The notes below the pieces were generated by a model. The model had not been told where the DNA came from, ran no database searches, and saw only the letters and a program-made list of their open reading frames with translations. A stretch of DNA of 64,000 nt, taken from NCBI RefSeq assembly GCF_008642315.1, contig NZ_CP029192.1, positions 868,001-932,000 of the forward strand, given 5' to 3'. The position numbers and the translations under genes were made by a program. Below, one piece after another: positions 1-8,338 of the stretch. The DNA is from Streptomyces venezuelae. GTDB taxonomy: Bacteria > Actinomycetota > Actinomycetes > Streptomycetales > Streptomycetaceae. Position 1 is the first letter of the stretch. Every line of letters begins with the position of its first letter.

Positions 1-2296
1 GCTCCTCGGCGAGGGCGCGGGCGCGCTCGACGTCGCCCAGCGACAGATGGGCCTCGGCCGCGTCGGTGCGCCAGGGCACCAGGGCGGGCAGGTCGAAGCG
101 CCGGCGCCGCATGAGGTCCCCGCAGGTGAGGAAGTCGTCCAGCGCGGCATAGGGGCGCCCCGCGGCCAGGAAGTAGTGGCCGCGGGCCCGGAGGTAGAGC
201 AGTCCGTCGGTCGTCTGGAAGGCCGAGTCCGGTACGGGTACGGCGAGGTGCGCCGCCGCCTCGTCGAGCCGGCCCATCAGGGTGCCGGTGAACAGCGCGG
301 TGGCGACGGGCGCGGCGACGGCCACGCCCCACCCCTCCGCCGGTACGAGGGCGAGCGCCGAACGCGCCAGCTTCCGCGCGGTGGTGAGGGCGCCCGCCCT
401 GAGCTCCATGCGGGCTCTGGCGGCGGCCAGCAGCGCCTGCCACAGGGGCGCGCGCCGTTCGGCGGCCTCGTTGAGCAGCGTCTCGCACCAGAAGGCCGCC
501 GCTTCGAGGCGGTCGGCGAGCACGAGGGAGTCGACGGCGACGAGGAGCGCCGTCACGGTGTCGTCGTCGAGCCGGGTGCTCTGCAGGATCTGTTCGGCCC
601 TGACCACCACGTCCTTGCCCGGCCCGTCGAGGAGCGACTTCACCAGGCTCGCCGCCCGCCGGTGCGGGCTGCGGGCCAGGGCCGCCGCGTGCTGCGGGGT
701 GGTGTCCTGCGCGGTCGTGTGCTCCGGTGTCCCCCCGGGGGCGGTGCAGTCGGCCGCGGCGAGCCCCGGGTAGGCGTACGTCAGCCAGAGGTGCGGGCAG
801 TCGTGCCGGTGGGGTGTGCCGGTCCCGCTCCGGCCGGCCTGCGCGGCGCTCTGCCGCTCGACGGCGCGCAGGACGTCCAGGGCGCGTTCCGGGCGGCCGA
901 ACCAGAGCAGGTGGCCGACGAGCGCGTCGGCGTGCCGGGTGCCGAGCCGCCCGTCGAGGGCGGCGGCCGTGAGTTCGGGCAGGTGCTGGGCGACGCCCGC
1001 CGGGTTGACGCGCCAGAGGGCCCGGGTGAGGGCGGCCCGTATCTCCAGGGACTGGTGGGCGTCGGTGCTGGTGTCGCGGGCGATGCGCAGACAGGTGAGG
1101 GCGAGGTCGACCTCGTCGTCGGCGAGGGCGCGCTCGGCGGCGTCGATCAGGGTGCGCCGCGCCCAGGGCGCGTCGACGGTCTCGGCGGCGATCAGGTGCC
1201 GTACGACCGCGGACGGGGCCCCTCCGTGCTCGTGCAGGACCCGGGCGCAACGCGCCTCGACGCGGGCGCGGTCGGCGGGCTCCAGGCTTCGCAGGGCCGC
1301 GGTGCGCCCCGCCTCGTGCCGGAACCAGCCCGCGTCGAGGAGCCCCGCCTCGTTCAGCGCGCGGAGGCTGCGCAGCAGCGATTCCCTGCTGGTGCCGAGG
1401 ACCTCCACGAGTTCGGCGAGCGACATGTCGGGGCCCGCGACCGCCAGCGCCCATGCGGTGCGGCGGGTGGCGAGGTCGCTGCGGTAGAGGCAGGTGGCGA
1501 CGGCACGGACGAAGGATTCTCCCGGTACGGGATCGCCGGAGGCGGCGTCGGCGGCGCCCGCGGCGCGGTGGTCCTCGATGAGCGCGCGGGTCAGGAGCGG
1601 GCTGCCGCCTCCCATGTGCAGCAGTTCGGGAACGAGCTTGCGCGTCCCCCACCCCGGCGCACCGAATGCAGAGATCATTTCTGCGACTCCGGACCGCTGG
1701 AGCGGGCCGAGCCTGATATTTCGGCAGCCGGGCAGACGCAGTAAATCGACGCGCAATCTCGCATTGCCCGCCAGGAAGTCGCTGTTCTCCCCCAGCACGA
1801 CCAGAATGCGGCTCACGGCCAGTCGGCGCGACAGGTAGAGGAGGCATTCGAGCGAGTCCTCGTCGGCATGCTGAACATCGTCGATACTGAGCACCAGGGG
1901 CCTTTCCCTGGCTTTTTCGAGCAGCAGTCCGCAGAGCTCGGGAATCCCGTCCATCGCCACGGCGGGCCGTTCGCCGGCCGCTCGTCGCGAGCGGGCCGAG
2001 TCCGCGACGAGCGCCACGAGCCGTGTCGCGCGGCGTGCGTCCGCCCCGGGCAGACCGGCGCCGAGCAGTAGCTGCCCCATGACCCCGAGAGGCAGGTCCG
2101 TCTCCGCACCGGACGCTGTGGCCTGCAGATACAGTGCGCCCTTGGATGTGACGCGCGCACCGAAGGCACGCAGCAGCGCGGTCTTGCCACTGGCGACGGC
2201 GCCGCTCACCATAAGGACGCCGCCATGCCCGCTCTCGGTTGAGACGAGCATGTGTTCCATGACCGAGAGTTCTTCACCACGATCCACCAAGTTCAT
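1..2296 (-). CDS. LAL-type LuxR family regulator, AAA ATPase (partial, C-terminus outside window)
   Basis: The reading frame opens at the ATG at 2296 and stays open to base 1, so about 765 residues are visible and the C-terminus lies beyond the window. The protein begins MNLVDRGEELSVME and has a Walker A motif GAVASGKT at residues 32-39. The far visible end has helical, TPR-like alpha-rich sequence (for example DAAEAHLSLGDVERARALAEE). This is the layout of large ATP-binding LuxR (LAL/MalT-like) activators, whose C-terminal helix-turn-helix would fall off the edge. A good ribosome site (GGAGAAG, about 7 bases upstream) supports the start. The Walker A has Val-Ala-Ser before GKT, slightly unusual but valid. 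The frame at base 1 agrees with the frame at the start codon, so no net frameshift is present. The HTH itself is not seen, so the family call is inferred from the N-terminus and architecture. Confidence 0.8.
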   Translation of the reverse strand, partial: MNLVDRGEELSVMEHMLVSTESGHGGVLMVSGAVASGKTALLRAFGARVTSKGALYLQATASGAETDLPLGVMGQLLLGAGLPGADARRATRLVALVADSARSRRAAGERPAVAMDGIPELCGLLLEKARERPLVLSIDDVQHADEDSLECLLYLSRRLAVSRILVVLGENSDFLAGNARLRVDLLRLPGCRNIRLGPLQRSGVAEMISAFGAPGWGTRKLVPELLHMGGGSPLLTRALIEDHRAAGAADAASGDPVPGESFVRAVATCLYRSDLATRRTAWALAVAGPDMSLAELVEVLGTSRESLLRSLRALNEAGLLDAGWFRHEAGRTAALRSLEPADRARVEARCARVLHEHGGAPSAVVRHLIAAETVDAPWARRTLIDAAERALADDEVDLALTCLRIARDTSTDAHQSLEIRAALTRALWRVNPAGVAQHLPELTAAALDGRLGTRHADALVGHLLWFGRPERALDVLRAVERQSAAQAGRSGTGTPHRHDCPHLWLTYAYPGLAAADCTAPGGTPEHTTAQDTTPQHAAALARSPHRRAASLVKSLLDGPGKDVVVRAEQILQSTRLDDDTVTALLVAVDSLVLADRLEAAAFWCETLLNEAAERRAPLWQALLAAARARMELRAGALTTARKLARSALALVPAEGWGVAVAAPVATALFTGTLMGRLDEAAAHLAVPVPDSAFQTTDGLLYLRARGHYFLAAGRPYAALDDFLTCGDLMRRRRFDLPALVPWRTDAAEAHLSLGDVERARALAEE

Positions 2297-2684
2297 GAGC
2301 CGACTTCTCCCCCGCGGCTGATGGCTGGTCCTCGGGGTGACCGGAAGACCGACTGGCTCCAATGCTTGGACTTGACCGGCCACCCGACGCACGACTCTGC
2401 CATATTTGAAAATCAACTACCAGCGCCATTTGACTCAATGCCACGTCATAACCGACGTGAATGCGCCACGCCCCAACAAATCGGACGGGCCCGCTCCATA
2501 TCATTCGGAAACTCTTGCGCATTTGCCTGATGACTGAACTCGGCGATATTTCAGAACGCGCTTGCGAGCCGGGGAAAGGACGTCCGTGGCGGCAGGGGCG
2601 ACAGCGACGAGAGGGCCCGGGAACGATTGGCGCGTTCCGCATGGCCCTCTCACCCGCCGTCTGACCGGTATGACTCGGCGCCGC
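2297..2684. promoter_or_regulatory. Intergenic leader/promoter region of the LAL regulator with an inverted repeat
   Basis: This 388-base stretch is clearly less GC-rich than its surroundings and contains no convincing gene. It lies upstream of the minus-strand regulator and downstream of the lipoprotein gene. An inverted repeat CACGTC-ATAACC-GACGTG (2442-2459) with perfect 6-base arms is a candidate operator. No confident -10/-35 pair could be assigned by eye. Confidence 0.4.
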
Positions 2685-3836
2685 CTACGAGGGCAGCACC
2701 GGCGAGGGGCAGCCGGGCGGGACCGGCGACGCGGGGCGCGCGGGCGTGCCTGTCCGGGTGGGGCAGTCGGACGGGGAGTCGCCCGGGCTCGAGGTGTCCG
2801 GGCTGGATTCGTCGGGGCTGGTTCCGTCGGGACTGCTCTCGTCAGGACCGGTCTCCTCAGGACTCGTTCCGTCCGGATCGGTCTGACCGGAGCCGGTCTC
2901 GTCCGGGCTCGTCTGATCGGGGCTCGTCTCGTCGGGCTCCGTCGCGTCCGGGCTCGTCTCGTCCGGAGTGGTCTCGTCCGGGTCCGTGGGCGTCGGACTG
3001 GACGGCGAGGGGGACGTGGGGCTCGGCGTCGTCGGCGTGGGAGTCGGCGTCGGGGTGGGTGTCGGCGGCTTGGTCGGGCGGTCGTGGTGCGCCTTGCCGT
3101 CGCCGATCTTCCGCTCGATCCAGGTGTTGTTGACGATGTTGACGATGGTGATGTTGACGATCGGCTGCGGCGCCGGGGTCACCACGACGACGCGCGTCGG
3201 CTGATAGCCGTTCCACGCCTGCCCGTTGTGCCGGGGCGAGCTCTTGAACGCGACCGGCGGCTTCAGCGGATTGCCGCACGCGCACCGCACCCGCGGCAGG
3301 CCCCGGTCGTCGACGAGGACGGCCGTGCCGATTTGCAGGACGGACTGGAAACTCGTGGGCGAGCCGCCGCGGTAGCCGTGGTTGGTGACGCGCGTGTCGG
3401 CCCGCAGCACGACCGGGGTCAGCCCTCGCAGATAGCTCGCCACATCGGCCTCGGCGATGTCGGACGCCTCGGCGAACGCGCGGGCCTTCGCCCGGTCGGT
3501 GGTGAGGAAACGGACCTGCCGGTCGACGTCACAGCTGCCGACGTTGTGCGTGCCGCCGTACAGCCCCGGCGTACCGCCAGGGATCGACCGGGTGCCCTGC
3601 GGGGTGGCCGATCCGGTGGGCGAGGGTTGCGGCGAACGGGTGACGGGCGGCGGAGCGGCGTCGGTGTTCGCGGTGGACTCGGTGAACGGATCGGGGCCCT
3701 GGGCGGCGACCGGCTGCATGAACAGTTCGCTGCCGCCGTCGGCGGTCTTCTTGTCGCCGTCGCCCGAACAGCCCGCTACCGCTAGGGCCGCGGATATCGC
3801 GAAGACGAGCGCGTGGGTCCTGGTGGATGTGCGCAC
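2685..3836 (-). CDS. DUF6777-type secreted lipoprotein with low-complexity Thr/Pro/Asp/Glu tail
   Basis: The 383-residue product starts with a lipoprotein signal (MRTSTRTHALVFAISAAL followed by the lipobox AVAGC, Cys at about 23), so it should be lipid-anchored outside the membrane. Residues about 85-260 form the globular part, with GLYGGTHNVGSCD, a DVASYLRGLTPVVLRADT segment and a paired-Cys motif CACGNPL, as in the Streptomyces DUF6777 lipoprotein family of unknown function. After a PTPTPTPTPT run the last ~110 residues are imperfect repeats of the type DETSPD, in an acidic Ser/Thr/Pro-rich linker-like tail. The tail may span the wall or be a glycosylation target (inference). The gene is divergent from the lipase-maturation-factor gene. 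No enzymatic motif is seen. Confidence 0.75.
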   Translation of the reverse strand: MRTSTRTHALVFAISAALAVAGCSGDGDKKTADGGSELFMQPVAAQGPDPFTESTANTDAAPPPVTRSPQPSPTGSATPQGTRSIPGGTPGLYGGTHNVGSCDVDRQVRFLTTDRAKARAFAEASDIAEADVASYLRGLTPVVLRADTRVTNHGYRGGSPTSFQSVLQIGTAVLVDDRGLPRVRCACGNPLKPPVAFKSSPRHNGQAWNGYQPTRVVVVTPAPQPIVNITIVNIVNNTWIERKIGDGKAHHDRPTKPPTPTPTPTPTPTTPSPTSPSPSSPTPTDPDETTPDETSPDATEPDETSPDQTSPDETGSGQTDPDGTSPEETGPDESSPDGTSPDESSPDTSSPGDSPSDCPTRTGTPARPASPVPPGCPSPVLPS

Positions 3837-3989
3837 CGGTTCTCCCGCCGTTGCCGTGCAGTGTGCCCCCGCTCAAGGGGGTGTTCCGCCATTGTCTGCG
3901 GGCGTTCCCGAGGGCCCGCAAGCCGGGTCGAGTCGGGCGAGCGGCCCGGTCGGCGTACGGAAGGCCCTGGTCGGCAGCACAATGGAGGC

Positions 3990-5417
3990 GTGCAGTGGTT
4001 CACGGCGGATGCGTACTGGCTGAGTCGGCTGATCTTCCAGCGGTCCCTGGCCGCGCTCTACGTGACGGCCTTCCTCGGTGCCGCCCTGCAGTTCCGGGCG
4101 CTCATCGGGGAGCGCGGGATGCTGCCGGTGCCGCGGTGCGTCGAGCGGGTGCCGTTCCGCCGCGCCCCCAGCCTGTTCCAGCTGCACTTCTCGGACCGGT
4201 TCTTCGCGCTCTGCGCGTGGACGGGATGCGCGGTCGCGGTGGCCCTGCTCGCAGGGGTGGACGGGCTCCTGCCGCTGTGGGGCGCGATGCTGCTGTGGCT
4301 GGTGCCATGGGCGTTGTATCTCTCCATCGTGAACGTGGGGCAGACCTGGTACGGCTTCGGCTGGGAGTCGCTGCTCCTCGAAGTGGGCTTTCTCGCGGTC
4401 TTCCTCGGCAACGACCGGGTCGCCCCGCCGGTCCTCGTGCTCCTCCTGCTGCGGTGGGTGCTCTTCCGCGTGGAGTTCGGCGCCGGGCTGATCAAGATGC
4501 GCGGGGACGCGTGCTGGCGCCAGCTCACCTGTCTCGACTTCCACCACGAGACGCAGCCGATGCCCGGGCCGCTGAGCTGGTTCTTCCACCACCTGCCGAA
4601 GCCCGCGCACCGGATCGAGGTCGCCGCCAACCACGTCACCCAACTCGTGGTGCCGTTCCTGCTGTTCACCCCGCAGCCGGTGGCGACGTGCGCCGCCTGC
4701 CTGATGATCCTGACCCAGCTCTGGCTGGTCCTCTCCGGCAACTTCTCGTGGCTGAACTGGATCACCATCGTGCTCGCGGTCTCCGCCCTCGACCTGTCCG
4801 CCCGATACTCGGCACCCGACGTCGCGGCCGCGCCCCTCTGGTACGAGGTGGTGGTCACCGCCGTGGCGGCACTGCTCCTGGCCATGAGCTACCGGCCGGT
4901 GCGCAATCTGCTGTCCCGTCGGCAGGTCATGAACCGCTCGTTCGATCCGCTGCACCTCGTCAACGCGTACGGCGCGTTCGGCAGCGTCAGCCGGGTGCGC
5001 CAGGAGATCGTCATCGAGGGCACGGCGGACACGGTGCCCCGCGAGGACTCGGACTGGCGTGCCTACGAGTTCAAGGGCAAGCCCGGCGACGTACACCGCT
5101 GGCCGCGCCAGTTCGCGCCCTACCATCTGCGGCTCGACTGGATGATGTGGTTCGCCGGTCTCTCCCCCGCGTACGCGCGCTCGTGGTTCGGCCCGCTGGT
5201 GGAGCGCCTGCTCGACGACGACCGTGACACCCTGCGTCTGCTGCGGAGTTCACCGTTCCCGCCCGGGTCCCCGCCCGCGTACATCCGCGCCAGGCTGTAC
5301 CGCTACCGGTACACGACCTGGCGCGAGCTGCGCGAGACGGGCGCCTGCTGGGAGCGCACCTACGTCCGTGAGTTCCTCGGGCCGACGCGGCTGGCCCCGC
5401 CTGCGCGGAGCGAGTAG
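3990..5417 (+). CDS. Lipase maturation factor family membrane protein
   Basis: This polytopic membrane protein resembles vertebrate lipase maturation factor 1 and its bacterial relatives. The N-terminus (QWFTADAYWLSRLIFQRSLA) and the motif GWESLLLEVGFLAVF, followed by GAGLIKMRGDACWRQLTCLDFHHETQPMP-type sequence, are family hallmarks. Several hydrophobic segments lie between residues 20 and 310, and the C-terminal third is soluble (FKGKPGDVHRWPRQFAPYHLRLDWMMWF). I placed the start at GTG 3990 because homologues begin with M-x-W-F-T. The nearest GGAGG is unusually close, so the exact start is uncertain. The open frame extends upstream to 3813, but that part is low quality and overlaps the divergent promoter. 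The bacterial function is not established. The 3' end overlaps the convergent lactonase gene by 58 bases. Confidence 0.85.
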   Translation: MQWFTADAYWLSRLIFQRSLAALYVTAFLGAALQFRALIGERGMLPVPRCVERVPFRRAPSLFQLHFSDRFFALCAWTGCAVAVALLAGVDGLLPLWGAMLLWLVPWALYLSIVNVGQTWYGFGWESLLLEVGFLAVFLGNDRVAPPVLVLLLLRWVLFRVEFGAGLIKMRGDACWRQLTCLDFHHETQPMPGPLSWFFHHLPKPAHRIEVAANHVTQLVVPFLLFTPQPVATCAACLMILTQLWLVLSGNFSWLNWITIVLAVSALDLSARYSAPDVAAAPLWYEVVVTAVAALLLAMSYRPVRNLLSRRQVMNRSFDPLHLVNAYGAFGSVSRVRQEIVIEGTADTVPREDSDWRAYEFKGKPGDVHRWPRQFAPYHLRLDWMMWFAGLSPAYARSWFGPLVERLLDDDRDTLRLLRSSPFPPGSPPAYIRARLYRYRYTTWRELRETGACWERTYVREFLGPTRLAPPARSE

Positions 5418-6262
5418 ACGCGCCGGGCGGTGCCGCCGAAGACCTCCCGGCGCCCGTCGGTGTCGAGACTGTCGGTCAACAGGCGTGCCACGTCCAGGAC
5501 TTCGGTGTACGCCGCCGCAAGGGTGCTGACCGGCCAGTCGGAGCCGTACAGCAGGCGCCGTGGACCGAAGGCCTCAAGCACGGTGTCCGCGTAGGGCCGC
5601 AGGTCGTCCACGGTCCATGTCGCATGGTCGGCCTCTGTGACCATGCCGGAGAGTTTACAGACGGTGTTGGGGCGGGCGGCGAGCGCGCGGACCGCCGACG
5701 CCCAGGGTTCGAGGATTCCACCGGCGATGGGCGGCTTGCCCAAGTGGTCGAGGACGAAGGTGAGTTGGGGAAGGTCGGCCGCCGCATCGGCGCAGGCGGG
5801 CAGCTGGTGGGGCAGGACCACGAGGTCGTAGGCGAGGCCCGCCTCGGCCAGCGCGGACAGGCCTCTGCGGACGTCCGGGCGCAGCAGCCACTCGGGGTCC
5901 GGCTCGCCCTGCACCTGGTGCCGGATGCCCACCAGGTGCTCCCCGCCCGGGAGTTCCCGCAGGGCCGCCAGTGTGTCGGCGATGTCGGGGCGGGTGAGGT
6001 CCGTCCAGCCGACGACGCCCGCGACGAGGTCGTTCGCGGCGGCGAGCGCCAGGAGTTCCGGGGTCTCCTCGGGGACGGTCACCGTCTGGACGACGACCGT
6101 GGCGCCGACACCGGCCGCGCGTGCCTCGGGTGCGAGGTCGGCGAGGGAGAAGCTCCTGCGGATCGGGGCGAGCGCGTCCCCGGTGATCCAGTCCTGGTCG
6201 CGGACGGAGAGGTCCCACACGTGGTGGTGGGCGTCGACGAGGCCCGGCTCGGTCCCTGTCAC
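5360..6262 (-). CDS. Amidohydrolase family (COG3618-type) sugar lactonase, probable L-fuconolactonase
   Basis: The 300-residue protein is a TIM-barrel metal-dependent hydrolase. It shows the N-terminal metal motif VDAHHHVWD, a central HQVQGEPDPEWLLRPDVRRG, DHLGKPPI in the middle and the late motif LLYGSDWPVS, all typical of 2-pyrone-dicarboxylate-lactonase-like and fuconolactonase proteins. In this operon its likely role is opening L-fucono-1,5-lactone to L-fuconate in the cytosol (inference from neighbours). The start is GTG 6262, which overlaps the stop of the upstream mutarotase gene as GTGA. A GGGAG precedes it. An in-frame ATG at 6275 is the alternative start. It is the last gene of the operon. 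Its 3' end overlaps the convergent lipase-maturation-factor gene by 58 bases. Confidence 0.85.
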   Translation of the reverse strand: MTGTEPGLVDAHHHVWDLSVRDQDWITGDALAPIRRSFSLADLAPEARAAGVGATVVVQTVTVPEETPELLALAAANDLVAGVVGWTDLTRPDIADTLAALRELPGGEHLVGIRHQVQGEPDPEWLLRPDVRRGLSALAEAGLAYDLVVLPHQLPACADAAADLPQLTFVLDHLGKPPIAGGILEPWASAVRALAARPNTVCKLSGMVTEADHATWTVDDLRPYADTVLEAFGPRRLLYGSDWPVSTLAAAYTEVLDVARLLTDSLDTDGRREVFGGTARRVYSLRAGGASRVGPRNSRT

Positions 6263-6573
6263 GTCAGCTCCCATACGACGGGCAGGCCCGCGTCCGAGCC
6301 CGCGTCCGAGTAGTCGTGGACGACGTCCAGCAGCTCGGCCATGCGGGCCTGCCAGGCGACGTTGACCGGCAGCTTCTCCAGCTCGGCGAGCATACGCACG
6401 TAGTCCTCGCACTCCAGGACGTGGAAGAGGTCGGTGCCGCTGCGCCAGATGGTCCAGGACGTGGCGCCCGCCGCCCGGATCGCCGCGGTGAGCTCGGCGG
6501 GCACCTCGCGGTGCGCGGCGTCGTACGCCTCGACGCGGTCCGCGCGAACCTTGGTGTGCAGGGCGACTCTCAT
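6259..6573 (-). CDS. L-rhamnose mutarotase family protein (deoxysugar mutarotase)
   Basis: This 104-residue protein has the length and signature of the RhaM/DUF718 mutarotase fold (MRVALHTKVRADRVEAYDAAH, then SWTIWRSGTDLFHVLECEDY and WQARMAELLD). These enzymes interconvert alpha and beta anomers of 6-deoxysugars. In this cluster it probably supplies the anomer preferred by the adjacent dehydrogenase (inference). It starts at ATG 6573, overlapping the aldo/keto reductase stop codon by ATGA, and its own stop overlaps the lactonase start by GTGA. Translation is therefore coupled on both sides. Whether the natural sugar is L-fucose or L-rhamnose cannot be decided from this gene alone. Confidence 0.85.
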   Translation of the reverse strand: MRVALHTKVRADRVEAYDAAHREVPAELTAAIRAAGATSWTIWRSGTDLFHVLECEDYVRMLAELEKLPVNVAWQARMAELLDVVHDYSDAGSDAGLPVVWELT

Positions 6574-7586
6574 GTCCGGCTGCCTCCTCGCGCACCGTCG
6601 GGGACCGGCGCCTCCGGGGGCAGCAGCCCGGTCTCCCGCGCCTCCGCCCAGAAGTCGGCGGGCACGTCGGCGGCGAACTGCTCGGCCGCGTCGGTGACCT
6701 GCTCCGGTGCGCGGATGCCGACGAGCACGCTGGCGACGGCGGGATGACCGAAGGGGAAGGCCAGGGCGGCGGCGCGGAGCGTGGTGCCGTGCCGCTCGGC
6801 GAGCGTGCGCAGGGCGCGGGCGCGGGCCAGCAGGTCCGGTGGCGCCTCGACGTAGTCGTAGCGGGCGCCCGGCTTGGGGTCGGCGAGCAGTCCGGAGTTG
6901 AAGACGCCGCCGATGACGATCGAGGCGCCGCGCTCGCTCGCCGCGGGCAGCAGCTCGGCGAGGGCCCGGTGGTCGAGGAGGGTGTAGCGGCCGGCGCAGA
7001 GCACGGTGTCGACGTCCGTGTCGCGGACGAAGCGGGTGAGCATCTCGGCCTGGTTCATGCCCGCGCCTATCGCGCCGACCACGCCCTCGGAGCGCAGTTT
7101 CTCCAGGGCCGGATAGCCCTCGCGGAAGGCTTCCTCCTCGTGGTTGTCGGGGTCGTGCAGGAAGACGACGTCGACACGGTCGGTGCCGAGCCGGGTGAGG
7201 CTGGACTCGATGGAGCGGCGCACGCCGTCCGCACTGAAGTCCCAGATCCTGCGGTGGGTCCTCGGCACGGCGAAGCCGCCGTCGGCGAGGTCGTCTCCGG
7301 GCAGGTTCGCGGGCTCCAGGAGCCTGCCGACCTTCGTGGAGATGACGTACGAGGAGCGGTCCCGGCCCCGCAGTGCCTCGCCCAGCCTGCGCTCGGACAG
7401 GCCGAGGCCGTAGTGCGGGGCGGTGTCGAAGTAGCGGATGCCCGCGTTCCAGGCGTGGTCGAGTGCGGTGGCCGCCTGCGCGTCGGTGATCGGCGCGTAG
7501 AGGTTGCCGATGCCGGCGGCGCCGAAGGACAGCTCGGTCACCTCGACGCCGCCGGGTCCGAGGCGGCGTCGCGCCGGGCCGCTCAC
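6570..7586 (-). CDS. Aldo/keto reductase, probable L-fucose (6-deoxyaldose) 1-dehydrogenase
   Basis: The 338-residue protein is an AKR-superfamily barrel of the D-threo-aldose/L-fucose dehydrogenase type. It has LSFGAAGIGNLY at the N-terminus, the catalytic region YFDTAPHYGLGLSERRLGEAL (Asp and Tyr of the tetrad), STKVGRLL (Lys), DVVFLHDPDNHEEE (His) and a C-terminal cofactor region SVLVGIRAPEQV. The expected reaction is NAD(P)-dependent oxidation of the free sugar to the 1,5-lactone, feeding the lactonase. GTG 7586 is the start, overlapping the SDR stop by GTGA. The stop overlaps the mutarotase ATG. The assignment to L-fucose rests on operon content, not on a diagnostic residue. Confidence 0.85.
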   Translation of the reverse strand: MSGPARRRLGPGGVEVTELSFGAAGIGNLYAPITDAQAATALDHAWNAGIRYFDTAPHYGLGLSERRLGEALRGRDRSSYVISTKVGRLLEPANLPGDDLADGGFAVPRTHRRIWDFSADGVRRSIESSLTRLGTDRVDVVFLHDPDNHEEEAFREGYPALEKLRSEGVVGAIGAGMNQAEMLTRFVRDTDVDTVLCAGRYTLLDHRALAELLPAASERGASIVIGGVFNSGLLADPKPGARYDYVEAPPDLLARARALRTLAERHGTTLRAAALAFPFGHPAVASVLVGIRAPEQVTDAAEQFAADVPADFWAEARETGLLPPEAPVPDGARGGSRT

Positions 7587-8338
7587 TGCTGCACCGGCCG
7601 CAGTCGCAGGCCCTGCATGCCGCCGTCGACGGCGAGCGCGGTGCCGGTGGTGGCGCCGGACAGGGGGCTCGCCAAATAGGCGATGGCGCCCGCGACTTCG
7701 TCGGCCGTGACGAGCCGTCCGGTGGGCTGCCGGGCTTCCAGCGCGGCCCGCTCGGCGGCCGGGTCGGGGGCGGCGGCCAGGAGCCGGCCGACCCATGGGG
7801 TGTCCACGGTGCCGGGGTTGACGCAGTTGACGCGCACCCCGTCGCGTACGTGGTCGGCGGCCATGGCGAGGGTGAGGGAGAGCACCGCGCCCTTCGACGC
7901 CGAGTACAGGGCGCGCTGCGGGAGTCCCGCGGTCGCGGCTATGGAGCAGGTGTTGACGATCGCCGCGTCCGTGGAGAGGCGCAGGTGCGGCAGGGCGGCG
8001 CGGGTGGTGCGGACGATCCCGAGGATGTTGACGTCCAGGACGGCGTGCCATTGGGCGTCGTCGTTGTCCTCGACGGTGCCCTGGGCTCCGACGCCCGCGT
8101 TGTTGATCAGGACGTCGAGGCCGCCGAGATCGGCGGCGGCCGCGGCGACGGCGTCCCGGACGGCCGTGTCGTCGGTGAGGTCGGCGGCGTAGGCGCGCAG
8201 GGGTTTGTCGACGCCGTCCGGGGCGAGGTCGAGGACGGCGACGTCGGCGCCGCGGGCGGCGAGGAGCTCGGCGGTGGCCCGTCCGATGCCGGAGGCCCCT
8301 CCGGTGACGAGGGCCTTGAGGCCTTGGAAGTCGGTCAT
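7583..8338 (-). CDS. SDR oxidoreductase, probable 2-keto-3-deoxy-L-fuconate dehydrogenase
   Basis: This 251-residue classical short-chain dehydrogenase has the cofactor motif TGGASGIG near residue 13 and NNAG at about 82. The catalytic set is Ser in NTCSIAA, YSASK (Tyr-x-x-x-Lys), and NPGTVDTPW downstream. It ends in DGGMQGLRL. In the non-phosphorylative L-fucose route, an SDR oxidises 2-keto-3-deoxy-L-fuconate to the 2,4-diketo acid, which fits its place beside the dehydratase. It starts at ATG 8338, overlapping the stop of the dehydratase gene by ATGA. The substrate is inferred from context. Confidence 0.85.
   Translation of the reverse strand: MTDFQGLKALVTGGASGIGRATAELLAARGADVAVLDLAPDGVDKPLRAYAADLTDDTAVRDAVAAAAADLGGLDVLINNAGVGAQGTVEDNDDAQWHAVLDVNILGIVRTTRAALPHLRLSTDAAIVNTCSIAATAGLPQRALYSASKGAVLSLTLAMAADHVRDGVRVNCVNPGTVDTPWVGRLLAAAPDPAAERAALEARQPTGRLVTADEVAGAIAYLASPLSGATTGTALAVDGGMQGLRLRPVQQ

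Noticed and set aside
47..1744. Long plus-strand open frame opposite the LAL regulator
   Set aside because: It is opposite a clear minus-strand protein with Walker A and family-like sequence. The plus frame is Arg/Gly/Val-rich noise produced by high third-base GC.
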